From: Candidatus Trichofilum aggregatum | GTDB lineage: Bacteria; Chloroflexota; Anaerolineae; Promineifilales; Promineifilaceae | DNA: 44,141 bases | NCBI GenBank assembly: GCA_016716885.1 | Contig: JADJUV010000165.1 | Location: forward strand, 1 to 44,141 | Reading direction: 5' to 3' | In this document: in pieces, positions 27,150-36,242 of the stretch | How positions within the stretch are numbered: position 1 is the stretch's first letter | How the letters are laid out: every line of letters starts with the position of its first letter | The notes under the pieces: generated by a model | The model's database searches: none | The model's input: only the letters and a program-made list of their open reading frames with translations | What the model was told of the DNA's origin: nothing | Program-made: the position numbers and the translations under genes

Positions 27150-28970
27150 ATGAAACCCCGTTCCTATTTACTCCTTTTGCTCGTTATATTTAGCCTGATG
27201 TTGGCCGCCTGTAGCCAGACGGGTACAGCAAACAATGACCCTGTGGTTGAAGAACCTACCGCCGTCGTTGAGGAAGTCGAGGACGTTGCCGACGTGGAGG
27301 AAGTTGAACCTACAGCGGTACCTGAGGTGGTGGAACCCACAGCGGAACCCGTTGTTGATGAATTTACCAGTGAAGAGCTGGACGCCTCTTTCGAGGTTTT
27401 CCTGGCCGATATGGAAGGCTACAACGCTATTGGACTGGAAGCGTTCAACGCCATGCTGGTCGAAGACCCGGCACCGTTTATTTTGGATGTACGTGAAGCA
27501 TCGGAACTGGAAGAAAAAGGTTGGATACCAGGTGCCGTCCACATTCCGATTCGGGAATTGGCGGACAACGTCAATCTCCTGCCAAGTTTTGATACGACGA
27601 TTGTTAGTTATTGCGGCAGTGGCTGGCGTTGTACCATCGCCCTGACTGGCCTGGAATCGTTGGGCTGGGAAAACGTGATGGGGCTGAAGGAAAACAGCTT
27701 CACCGGTTGGGTGGAAGCTGGTTACGCGGTGGAAACGGGGGAGTTGCCTGCTCCGGCGGAGCTAGATGCCGCAACCCCTGATCCGGCGGCGGTCTCTTAT
27801 TGGGATACCGTTTTTAGTGCTATTCCCGAAGGGTATGGTGGTATTTCCATTGATGATCTCAACCTGAAAATTGCCGAAAACCCGGAGTTGATCCTGATTG
27901 ACGTGCGCACAGCGGAAGAAGTAGAAACAAATGGGTATATTGATGCTCCCAATGTTCTCTTTATTCCCATCAAGGAAATTGTTGCGCGGCAGGCTGAATG
28001 GCCTACCGATCTGGATGTCCCCATTGTGGTTTATTGTGGTAGCGGACACCGTTCCACCATTGCCATGACAATGCTCTGGGCGTATGGTTATACCGATGTT
28101 TTGAGCATGAAGGGCGGATACGCCGAATGGCTGAAGGCGGGTTATACGACCGTTGGTGGCGTGCCGCCCACCCCGGATTTGGATACTGTTTTCACCACCT
28201 TCCTGACCGGAATGGAAGCCTACAACGCCATCGGCATTGAAGATCTGAATGTGTTGATTGTGGAAGAAAATGCGCCTTTCCTGCTGGATGTTCGTCAACC
28301 GGAAGAATTGCTCGAAAATGGTTGGCTTGAAGGCGCAGTCCATATTCCTATTCGCGAAGTGGCGGCGCACCTGGATTTATTGCCCAGCTTTGATACCCCT
28401 ATTGTGGCTTACTGTGCCAGTGGCTGGCGTTGCACCATCGCCGTGGCGGCTTTGGAAGGGCTGGGTTGGGAAAATGTCTTGGCGCTGAAAGAAAATAGTT
28501 TCACGGGATGGGTGGATGCAGGTTATCCTGTGGTCACGGGTACGGAATTGCCGGTTGCTGAACCCTTGAACGCGGCCGCGCCCGATCCTGCCCTGGTAGA
28601 AACCTTCAACACCATGCTGGCGGCCATTCCCGAAGGGTACGGTGGCATTTCGGCTGATGATTTGAACACCAAGCTGGTCGAAAACCCAGACCTGATCCTC
28701 ATTGATGTGCGCACCGCCGAAGAAATTGCCGAAAAAGGGGTGATTGAGGCCGAAAATATCGTCGCCATTCCCCTGGCACAATTCATTGAGTTGAAGGCGA
28801 TGTGGCCCCAAGACCTGAATGCGCCTATCGTGATTTATTGTGGTAGTGGTCACCGCTCCACCCTGGCGATGACGATCCTCTGGTCGTATGGCTACACGGA
28901 TGTCCTTAGCCTGAAAGGTGGCTTCGCCGCCTGGACGGATGCAGGTTATGCTGTCGCAACGATGGAATAA
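27150..28970 (+). CDS. Lipoprotein with four tandem rhodanese domains
   Basis: Intact 606-residue lipoprotein. After a signal peptide with lipobox L-A-A-C and a Val/Glu/Pro-rich linker come four rhodanese domains, each with a catalytic cysteine in a six-residue loop: Y-C-G-S-G-W-R-C, Y-C-G-S-G-H-R-S, Y-C-A-S-G-W-R-C and Y-C-G-S-G-H-R-S. Domains 1 and 3 resemble each other, as do 2 and 4, so a two-domain unit was duplicated. Types 1 and 3 carry an extra cysteine at the loop's end. Rhodaneses bind or transfer sulfane sulfur; a surface-anchored tetramer-in-one-chain beside a multiheme lipoprotein points to extracellular sulfur chemistry. The ribosome site GAGGTG precedes ATG 27150, and a strong terminator follows. 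Confidence 0.92.
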   Translation: MKPRSYLLLLLVIFSLMLAACSQTGTANNDPVVEEPTAVVEEVEDVADVEEVEPTAVPEVVEPTAEPVVDEFTSEELDASFEVFLADMEGYNAIGLEAFNAMLVEDPAPFILDVREASELEEKGWIPGAVHIPIRELADNVNLLPSFDTTIVSYCGSGWRCTIALTGLESLGWENVMGLKENSFTGWVEAGYAVETGELPAPAELDAATPDPAAVSYWDTVFSAIPEGYGGISIDDLNLKIAENPELILIDVRTAEEVETNGYIDAPNVLFIPIKEIVARQAEWPTDLDVPIVVYCGSGHRSTIAMTMLWAYGYTDVLSMKGGYAEWLKAGYTTVGGVPPTPDLDTVFTTFLTGMEAYNAIGIEDLNVLIVEENAPFLLDVRQPEELLENGWLEGAVHIPIREVAAHLDLLPSFDTPIVAYCASGWRCTIAVAALEGLGWENVLALKENSFTGWVDAGYPVVTGTELPVAEPLNAAAPDPALVETFNTMLAAIPEGYGGISADDLNTKLVENPDLILIDVRTAEEIAEKGVIEAENIVAIPLAQFIELKAMWPQDLNAPIVIYCGSGHRSTLAMTILWSYGYTDVLSLKGGFAAWTDAGYAVATME

Positions 28971-29012
28971 GACCTGAATAGAGATATGCGGCTTGTCTAA
29001 ATACCGGGAACT

Positions 29013-29048
29013 AAATACCGGGAGTCTGGTGACTCCCGGTATTTTTTG
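29013..29048 (+). terminator. Rho-independent terminator after the rhodanese gene
   Basis: AATACCGGGAGTC and GACTCCCGGTATT form a 13-bp perfect stem with a TGGT loop, followed by TTTTTT. It closes the dodecaheme/rhodanese unit. Confidence 0.93.
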
Positions 29049-29068
29049 TTATCCGGAACCCGTTTTTT

Positions 29069-29195
29069 GTCTGTTTACAAGTAACCCACAAGGTCGCAGA
29101 CTGCCCCACCACTCCACCCTTCTGCCCGTTTCCCACGTCCCTTTGTGTCGCCGGTCTGCCAGTTGGCGATGATGCTGCGCCCGCGGCCGCAGGCG
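29069..29195. repeat. GCGGCCGC-bearing dispersed repeat, copy B
   Basis: Has TTTACAAGTAACCC, CTTCTGCCCG, GTCGCCGGTCTGCCAGTTGG and GCGCCCGCGGCCGC in the same order as copy A at 20969. The stretch from 29196 to 29492 holds another octamer at 29330 but no gene that I can support. Confidence 0.65.
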
Positions 29196-29492
29196 AAAGA
29201 TTGGGGTAAACATTTCCAGACCGTGGATTACATCCTGGTTCCGGAGTGGGTCTAAAGCCTGCACAGCGGTCTGGATAATGTCAATTTTGTAGCGGTGAAG
29301 TGGTGATTACGGCGGTCAATCGTTCGTCTGCGGCCGCAGACGGTGCGACAAGTGCGTCTATCAAGTGGTTCGAGCAGAGCCGGTTAAACACGAGTACCGG
29401 TTTCTTCCCGAATCGTGTTCGTCGTTCAAAGTCCATGCCAAAAAGGTGGTACCAGTATACAATGACTAAAAGTCGCAAATCGCGAGGCAACG

Positions 29493-29732
29493 ATGAAAAA
29501 ACAACACCTCTGTCCCAAGTGCAATGCCCAGGACATCATTTGTATCCCCGGACACGCAGGAGCCTATGGCAGTGGCAACAATATTCCGATGGGGTACACC
29601 ATCTTTACCGCAGTTAAAGTCACTCGCTACATATGTGGTTTCTGTGGCTATAGTGAAGAATGGATCGAGTCACTAGAGGACTTAAAGAAGTTGCGTGATA
29701 AATACGGAAACGGAAACCGTAGCTCTGCTTAA
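29493..29732 (+). CDS. Small zinc-ribbon protein
   Basis: 79 residues. C-P-K-C near the N-terminus and C-G-F-C near the middle form a two-knuckle zinc ribbon, followed by a short helix (E-D-L-K-K-L-R-D-K-Y). GAGG lies ahead of the ATG. Members of this type are widespread hypothetical proteins, sometimes carried on integron cassettes. No function is assigned. Base composition differs from the respiratory genes upstream, in line with the neighbouring cassette-like genes. Confidence 0.7.
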   Translation: MKKQHLCPKCNAQDIICIPGHAGAYGSGNNIPMGYTIFTAVKVTRYICGFCGYSEEWIESLEDLKKLRDKYGNGNRSSA

Positions 29733-29879
29733 AAACAGCAATAGATAGATAGATGGATAGCTTGCCCTTTCCATCAGGCACAAAAAACACCAGGTTACGT
29801 GCAACCTGATACCAGGGCGCGTACGCAAACTCGAAGCAATTAGGATTCAAAATGGCAAGATATTAAGAGGAGATCAGGT

Positions 29880-30386
29880 ATGAAGGCAGAAAACATAATC
29901 GGGGCCGCCTCAATCATAGACAAGCCTGAAAGGCCATATCTCGGAATACGCTTTGAGACGCCCTTCAATGGAATGTTTGCCGTGGTGACGAGAGCCTTGA
30001 AGGAATTGCGAAAGTGGAACAAAGAAAACTCCCTATCTGAAGAAGGACCGTATTTTGTAAGGTATTACCATTGTGATATGAAAGATATTATGGATGTTGA
30101 GGTTGGGCTAATGACAAATTCTAGTCTGGTTGGCCAGGGACGCATTAAACCGGGTTTACTGCCGAAAGGAAGGTACGCTACTTTAGTCTACAGAGGAAAC
30201 GGACTGCGAGGGAATCAGGCTCTCATGAAATGGGCAATGGACCGCGAGATCACGTTCGATCCCCTTGTTGTCGGCCCTGTGGAATCATACACATGCAGAT
30301 ACGAAGCTTACCTAACAGACTATCGTATCGAGCCAAGAAAGCTTCTTTGGGACGTCGAGCTGTCGATAAAGATTGCTGATGATTGA
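29880..30386 (+). CDS. GyrI-like effector-binding domain protein
   Basis: 168-residue stand-alone protein resembling the GyrI/AraC effector-binding fold: P-Y-L-G-I-R-F-E-T-P-F-N-G near the start, then V-E-V-G-L, G-R-Y-A-T-L-V-Y-R-G, W-A-M-D-R-E and Y-E-A-Y-L-T-D at the expected order and spacing. Such proteins bind small hydrophobic ligands or act in drug or toxin response. The start has AAGAGGAG upstream. The stop is followed after 31 bases by GCCTAAC, an attC-like core site, so this may be a former integron cassette. No GCGGCCGC octamer is present. Confidence 0.7.
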   Translation: MKAENIIGAASIIDKPERPYLGIRFETPFNGMFAVVTRALKELRKWNKENSLSEEGPYFVRYYHCDMKDIMDVEVGLMTNSSLVGQGRIKPGLLPKGRYATLVYRGNGLRGNQALMKWAMDREITFDPLVVGPVESYTCRYEAYLTDYRIEPRKLLWDVELSIKIADD

Positions 30387-30417
30387 GTCCAACCATGTAT
30401 ACGAGCAATTACAACCC

Positions 30418-30486
30418 GCCTAACAAGGCCTGCACCTGACGCTGGGGAGTCTGCGCACATCCCAAGCAGTTTTCTACGCCTTAGCC
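30418..30486. other. attC-like site (degenerate)
   Basis: GCCTAAC (30418-30424) fits the R-Y-Y-Y-A-A-C core, and CTTAGCC (30480-30486) is one base off its complement type G-T-T-A-G-C-C. TGCACCTGACGC in between resembles the usual inner region of attC sites, but pairing of the arms is weak. It directly follows the GyrI-like gene. Confidence 0.4.
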
Positions 30487-30574
30487 TTTTTCTAGTTGGA
30501 CGGCTTTGCCGTCCCCTCGCCCCTTCCCCGCCTCAACCCCATTACCAAAATACCACCGCACCATCTCGACCCTC

Positions 30575-30696
30575 TGCCCGTTCCTCGCGTCCCCTTTCTG
30601 TCGTAGGTCTGCCAGTTGGCGATTATGGTGCCGCCCGCGGCCGCACACCAGCACTTTCGCCATCCCCCCTTCACACCACAATGCCCTTGCGGCCGC
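30575..30696. repeat. GCGGCCGC-bearing dispersed repeat, copy C
   Basis: Contains CTCTGCCCGTTCC, GTCTGCCAGTTGGCGAT and GCCCGCGGCCGC like copies A and B but lacks the TTACAGGTAACCC end. A second octamer at 30689 follows. From here to 30835 I see no gene. Confidence 0.55.
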
Positions 30697-30835
30697 ATCC
30701 TTTACAAAGTCATATAATTGACAGTTTCTGCCTCTCCTGGCTATACTTTTCTTGGCTCTTGGTCCCGTGCCACCCAGAATTAACCATAAATTTGGCCTTA
30801 ATTCTCAAACGAAACGAGACCTTACACCCGCCTTA

Positions 30836-30922
30836 GTTCAACAAAGATTATGCGGCGGCTCATTATCCGCTTATGCCATTTTTGCCTTTATCGCGCCGCA
30901 TCAATCTCTTAATTCGTTAGCC
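30836..30922. other. Integron attC recombination site
   Basis: GTTCAAC (30836-30842, fits R-Y-Y-Y-A-A-C) and GTTAGCC (30916-30922) mark the ends of an 87-base imperfect palindrome. Inner arms AAAGATTATGCGGCG (30843-30857) and CGCCGCATCAATCTCTT (30894-30910) pair with bulged bases as in attC hairpins. The next gene starts 20 bases after GTTAGCC, the usual cassette geometry. Confidence 0.65.
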
Positions 30923-30942
30923 GCTACGAGGTATTCACCGCA

Positions 30943-31503
30943 ATGGGACTTTTGACCTTCAGCTTCAACGTCACCCTCGATGGTTGCGTCGACCACCGGG
31001 AGGGAGTCGCCGACGACGAGACACAAGCCTTTTTCACTCGCCTAATGGACGAGGGCGGGGCGATGTTGTGGGGTCGCGTTACCTACGAGATGATGGAAAG
31101 CTACTGGCCAGCGGTCGCCCGCGGCGACGTGGATGCGCCACCGGCGATCCGCGAGTGGGCGGTCAAACTGGAGACCAAGCCGAAGTACGTGGTGTCTTCG
31201 ACGCGAAAGGACTTCCCGTGGACCAACAGCCACCACGTCGCCGGCGACCTTCGCGCGGGCGTACAGAAACTGAAGGACGCGACTCCGGCCGGAGTGCTCC
31301 TTGGTAGCGGCCAGCTCGCGACCGAGCTGGATCGGCTGGATCTGATCGACGAGTACCAGTTCCTCGTCCATCCTAGGATCGCCGGCCATGGCCCGACCCT
31401 GTACCAGAGCGGGCTGCCTGGCACGCGACGGCTCGAACTGGTCTCGGCGAAGCCACTCCGCAACGGTGCGGTCGCCATGCACTACCGGCGCGGGAGCGGC
31501 TAA
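30943..31503 (+). CDS. Dihydrofolate reductase / RibD C-terminal family protein, cassette-borne
   Basis: Intact 186-residue protein of the RibD_C/DHFR-like family. It has L-T-F-S-F-N-V-T-L-D-G at the N-terminus, then G-A-M-L-W-G-R-V-T-Y-E-M-M, Y-V-V-S-S-T and V-L-L-G-S-G-Q-L-A-T-E-L. NADPH-binding residues of the family appear in the G-S-G and G-R-V-T-Y segments. It is clearly more GC-rich than its surroundings and has no GCGGCCGC octamer. The stop codon lies inside GGCTAAC, an attC-type core complementary to the GTTAGCC just upstream of the gene. These features together mark it as an integron gene cassette acquired by transfer. The physiological substrate is unknown. Confidence 0.85.
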   Translation: MGLLTFSFNVTLDGCVDHREGVADDETQAFFTRLMDEGGAMLWGRVTYEMMESYWPAVARGDVDAPPAIREWAVKLETKPKYVVSSTRKDFPWTNSHHVAGDLRAGVQKLKDATPAGVLLGSGQLATELDRLDLIDEYQFLVHPRIAGHGPTLYQSGLPGTRRLELVSAKPLRNGAVAMHYRRGSG

Positions 31504-31535
31504 CAACCGGTTGCAGCGGACGGCGCTGAGTGCCG
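31498..31535. other. Truncated attC half-site after the cassette gene
   Basis: GGCTAAC (31498-31504) is followed by AACCGGTTGCAGCGGACGG, a sequence typical of the first arm of attC sites. No matching second arm is found; instead dispersed repeat copy D begins at about 31550, which may have replaced it. Confidence 0.5.
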
Positions 31536-31549
31536 CCTGTCTTGTCCTG

Positions 31550-31642
31550 AAATATGTTTACAGGTAACCCGTAAAGTCGCAAACCGCTCCCCCCCTCTTT
31601 CCCACCACCCTTTACAGACACCAGTAACCGCGTCGCGGCCGC
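31550..31642. repeat. GCGGCCGC-bearing dispersed repeat, copy D
   Basis: TTTACAGGTAACCCGTAAAG matches the outer end of copy A. It then diverges to CAGTAACCGCGTCGCGGCCGC, a form shared with copy E near 43205. From 31643 to 32113 I see a second octamer (31666) and otherwise no supportable gene. Confidence 0.5.
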
Positions 31643-32113
31643 AGACCTCACGCCAGACGTTACCCGCGGCCGCGATCACCACCACGCCCATTCGAGCCAT
31701 GTGACCAAACCCCAGGCCAGCCAGGTTTCGTCTGGTGGTAAAAGAGTTGCTGGAGAAGCCTGTTGCGCGGTGGCCTCCTGGCCCCGCGGCCAGGTGGTTA
31801 AGGCACATTCGAGGCGTAATACCCTCCCAACGATGACACCCTGTTCGCGCCAAAAGAAGATAATTACTTCACCCAGGTTGCCTCGTTAGGGGTATTTGTT
31901 GCCGTATGCCTTCTGACCCGTTCAATAATCCGGCCTGGTTCAAAAGCGACTTGATCATCTTACAATCAGTGCGTCAATGGCAGATAGCTTCGACTATTTA
32001 CTCCTGTGAGCCGGTGTAGGCGCCCCCAGAATTTGTAAAGCACAAGTCGTCAGGAATGAACCATACCGTGTAAATCCGTGTACCAGAATTTGAACTTTCT
32101 TCTTAACAGAGTA

Positions 32114-35100
32114 CTAGGGTTTGCTCACGATGAAGGCCAGATAAGTCTGATTGTGAATCGTTATAAGCAACGAATCTGACCCTGTTGCCCCATCTGAATC
32201 AGTCACTGTGATGACGACGTTAAAGGCTCCCGTTTCTTGATAGACATGTTGAGCGTCAATGGTGTGTGTTGTGCTGTCGAGGATAGCGGGTTCGACAATA
32301 CCATCGCCCCAGTCAACGATGGCCGTATGCGTGTCACCCAGGCCGGGGTCTGAGTACGCGGCCGCGGCCAGAGCGACCACGCCCCACAACCCCACTCTGA
32401 TCCGGCCCAGCCTCAACCGTCGGCGGGATATTAATTTCCTGATTAGAAACCTGCGTATCATAAACGATTCCCTCCACGGCAATGGTCGTGGTAATGGCCA
32501 GCATAACCTCGTGGGTGATAGTCGCGTTTAGCCAGCCTGTTTGGGTAATGATGCCGGTTTGCCCGGCAGCTAATGTACCCAATGACCAGCTACCCGGCCC
32601 GGTGTTGGTCATGGGAATCGTGCTGGTTAAGGTGATGTTGCTCCATTCTTGAGGTAAGTTATTGACAAGCGTGACCTCATAGGCAGGTGTAAGACCATCA
32701 TTTAGCACTACCTGGGTGTAGGTAAATGGCTCTCCTGGCGTAATCAGGTAGGGCATCACGGTGGGTAAGGCCTGCACATTGGCGGTGCGGTGATAGGCCC
32801 ATAACTCCTGGTTTACACCCATCGGGTGATCGTTGGCGGTAAAAACAGGTAATCACCCTGAGGGTGAAAGACTGTGGCAACGCATGAAGGCTACCAGGAG
32901 CAATATCGCTAAGGCGTGCGGCCGCGTTGCTTTGCGGATCATACCACCACACTTCCAGGCCAGACTGCCCGTCCGTCGCCGAGAAGAACAGCTTGTTATC
33001 CAGCACCTTCATCTCCTGGGGGTACGAGCCATCTGGCCCCGGCCACAAATCCGCCACCAGCTCGGCATCACCAGGCATACCCTGGCTCCGCCATAACTCC
33101 TGACCGTGAATACCATCATCAAACGCGAAATAAACGGTGTCCCCAATGGGTGTTAGCCCACTTATTGTGGCGTAAGCCGCGCCGGGTATGAGGTCTTCAA
33201 CCATGAACGTGCCGTTAGCGGTGGCATCACTACGCCACAATTCTTTGCCGTGGACGCCATCATCAGCCAGAAAATAAAGGATCGTATCGGCCATCACGAG
33301 ATTGGTGATACGATACACAATACCGGCTGGCGGAAAGTTTTTGATTAACGACGTATTGCCAGTCGTGCCGTCACTGCGCCACAAGCCACGATAGCCGTTG
33401 GCATCCGTGGCCGTAAAAAAGAAGAAGGTTCCCGCCGGTGTAATGGACTCTGGGCTAGAAGAGGTTATGCCAGGGTTGATATCCACAACTTGCTCGGTGC
33501 CCACTGCCGTGCCATCACTGCGCCATAACTCCCAACCATAACTGGTATCATAACCCGTGAAATAGAGCGTGTTGTTGAAACCTTGTAATCCGTTAGGCCA
33601 AAAACGCTCATCAGGCACAATCGCCTTAACCATACCGGTTCCGCCTGGTGTGCCATCACTTTGCCACAACTCGAAAGCATTAATCGGGTCGTACCCAATA
33701 AAGAAGGCACGATTACCTACGAATTGAAGCCATCCACTATTGTACAGACCGTTATATAGTTGAGTTGTACCTCCAGGTGTACCATCCGACACCCACAAAT
33801 TGTTAGTCAGAATAAAGAAGTTGTTGGTGCCTGGGACGATTTTCGGAAATAAAATAGTTTCTGTGGTACCTGGCGATAGCTCCACAGCCATTTCTGTACC
33901 TGCTTCTGTGCCATCAGATTGCCACAACTCGTCGCCGTGTATTCCATCATTGGCAATGAAGTAAAGTAAGCCGTTGAATGGAAGAGGGCTTTGGGATCTG
34001 AGCCAGCCGGGGGTGGGGTCATGTCAAACAACAGCGTCGTGCCCGCCTCTGTGCCATCACTGCGCCATAGCTCTTGGCCCTGCACATCCACACCAAAATT
34101 GACCGTAAAGACGAAAATATTGCCAACAATTCCTACGGAGCCGATAGATGGGCTATCTATTCCAGAATTAATATCTTTAACCAAAACCGTGCCTGTCACC
34201 GTTCCGTCTGTTTGCCAAAGTTCTGGCCCATGCACACCGTCATCGGCGATGAAGTGTAACTTGCTACCGAAAACACCTATGATTGAGCTGGGGCCTTGGG
34301 CAGTGCCAGGACTGAAATCGGTAAACAAGGTTGTTCCGGCCGGTGTGCCATCTGTCCGCCAAAGTTCATATCCATGCGTAGCATCTTTGGCTATGAAGTA
34401 AACCCAGCCGTTGTAAAGATGAAAAGAGTAACTGCTTGATGAGCCGCTGCCAGGGTAAATGTCTTGTAAACGGGCTGTGCCGTTCTCCGTGCCATCGCTT
34501 ATCCAGGGTTCTGTGCCAGTCACACCGTCATTAGCACGGAAATATAAGATGTTGTTTATAAACTTGAGCCCAGCAACGTTGCCTGTCCCGTTGGGGTTAA
34601 TATCTTTGACAACCGTGGTGCCCGCCGCTGTGCCATCGGTGCGCCATAATAGATTGGAGTTGGGGCCGGTAACGAAATACAATTTATCGTCGGCGGGGGT
34701 GAGTGAAATTGGATAACCGGAATCTGGCCCAGGAATGGTGTCTTTGACCAACTGGGTTCCTGCCAGTGTGCCGTCGCTGCGCCAAAGTTCAGAACCGACG
34801 GCCACATTATCGCGGGCCGTGAAGTAAAGTTGCCCCTCAAAAACGGCAAAACTGTCTAGGATATCAAAATCTGCGGCGTCAAACGGTTTAACAAGCACCG
34901 TACCACCAGATGTGCCATCACTTTTCCATAATTCAGCATTTTCCCCATACAGTTCAAAGTAAAATGTGCCATTGACATCAGCTGTGTTGTAGGGACGCAA
35001 AATAGTTCCAGATGGTGTGGCGGATGAGACAATCTTGACGAAATGTGTCCCTGCGTTTGTGCCATCACTACGCCATAAGTGGAATTCATTATTCACTTCT

Positions 35101-35462
35101 ATAAAGTAGTAAAGGTGATTTCCTACTAATGTTATAGGCCCAATACGATGGCTGTCTGGGCCGGGTATAGTTTCCTTTATAATACGGGTACTTTCCGGGG
35201 TTCCGTCCGTGCGCCAAATCTCATCGCCATATATGGCGACATGAAGCCCCATAAATAGTTGATCGTTGACAACATAACCAGTGGTTAAGGCATAAGAATC
35301 AGGGGCATAAGAATCGGGGTTTGTGGCTGAAGTGGGCCGAATGTCTCGTACCAGAAAGGGAACCGGGCTAGAGGAAGATGGTTGGGCTGTGGTAAAGAGA
35401 AAGGGGAGTAACGCGGCCGCAAACCCCGTCACTAGTAATAGTCGAAACCATTTCTGTTTCAT
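32114..35462 (-). pseudogene. Large secreted ELW-repeat protein with DUF11 and PKD-like domains, frameshifted
   Basis: Begins with a signal peptide (M-K-Q-K-W-F-R-L-L-L-V-T-G-F-A-A-A-L-L). About 17 repeats of the type E-L-W-R-S-D-G-T-x(2)-G-T-x(2)-V-x-D-I follow, likely a beta-propeller surface. A DUF11-like segment (G-E-P-F-T-Y-T-Q-V-V-L-N-D-G), a PKD-like segment (I-V-D-W-G-D-G, then F-N-V-V-I-T-V-T-D-S-D-G) and a short tail Y-L-A-F-I-V-S-K-P complete it. Three frame changes (near 33920, 32830 and 32365) are needed to read about 1110 residues. The tail resembles the Y-L-P-x-V-type C-termini of Chloroflexota surface proteins. The role is probably surface attachment or structure. Confidence 0.75.
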
Positions 35463-35760
35463 GATGTACCTGCTTTTGTTTAAGTGGATAAAGGGCCTTA
35501 CAAGGTGAAAAGAAGGATGTCAGGCAGAAGAAATGTAGCGGTTTGAGATGACTGCCACAAGTGAAATATGTCATATATGACATGACTATCGCCGATTTTC
35601 AATTTGTCGGGGATGAATTAAGCACAACATCCACTCCGGGGTGGGTTGCCATTCACGACGAGTGAGTGTCATGGCTTGAGGCACTTCAGGCTGGTGAAAA
35701 ACCTATGACGTCAGCTGATTATGATTGATATTCAACCATTGGATGAGGCGGTGTACCAAC
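35463..35760. other. Upstream region of the ELW gene
   Basis: About 300 bases between the ELW-protein start (minus) and the GCGGCCGC terminator. The ELW promoter should lie here. TCATATATGACAT (35570-35582) is a short palindrome; I see no gene. Confidence 0.35.
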
Positions 35761-35810
35761 AGGCAATAAAAAACGCGGCCGCAAACTCAGTCTGCGGCCG
35801 CGTTTTGCCT
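35761..35810 (-). terminator. Rho-independent terminator built from two GCGGCCGC octamers
   Basis: AAAACGCGGCCGCA (35770-35783) and TGCGGCCGCGTTTT (35793-35806) form a 14-bp perfect stem with a nine-base loop. On the minus strand the stem is followed by TTTTTTATTGCC. It lies just past the stop of the CBM6-like remnant. The outer AGGC and GCCT extend the pairing. Confidence 0.88.
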
Positions 35811-35818
35811 TTATATCC

Positions 35819-36175
35819 TCAGGGTTTCAACATGACTGGCAAGAATGATTGAACCGCGGATGTGGGGGTAAGACTAAAGTAGTCAAGGTTGGCACCGCCA
35901 CAGGGGATGGCGAGGCGTATCTGGTGCGTTCCGGCGGTGAGGGTGAGGCGCTCCGCGGCCGCGACCCACAAATCGTATGTTCCCGTTGCCGTGATCTCGA
36001 CGGTGTAAACCAGCCACTCCCCGTCTGTTGTGCCACCGATATCATGGGCGTGAGACGCGGCCGCGTCGTCCCACACATCCACATTATCCGGCACACGGAA
36101 TAAGGAACCACCTTGATTGCGAAGAGTCGTATCGTGATAAGAAATATTTTCTCCAGCACAGGTATACTTTTCCAC
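35819..36175 (-). pseudogene. CBM6-like domain remnant of a secreted protein
   Basis: C-terminal end of a secreted protein. Y-H-D-T-T-x-x-N-Q-G-G-S-x-F-R, D-V-D-V-W-D-D, G-E-W-L-V-Y-T-V-E-I-T-A-T-G-T-Y-D-L-W-V-A and A-N-L-D-Y-F-S-L are the hallmarks of a family 6 carbohydrate-binding module. It ends with the Chloroflexota-type tail S-F-L-P-V-M-L-K-P. No catalytic domain precedes it: upstream of 36175 the frame is lost and a repeat-like segment begins. The two Ala-Ala-Ala stretches are encoded by GCGGCCGC octamers. Confidence 0.7.
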
Positions 36176-36242
36176 CTAGAGCCGCGACATCGTCTATCCA
36201 AAGTTATGACCGTGGTTATATTTTGGCCTTTATGAGGGAATA

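Noticed and set aside
31500..31853. Subtilisin-like fragment on the minus strand (V-V-V-I-A-A-A-G-N)
   Set aside because: The resemblance is a few residues, created where a GCGGCCGC octamer encodes Ala-Ala-Ala; the rest of the frame has no protease motif and overlaps a dispersed repeat.
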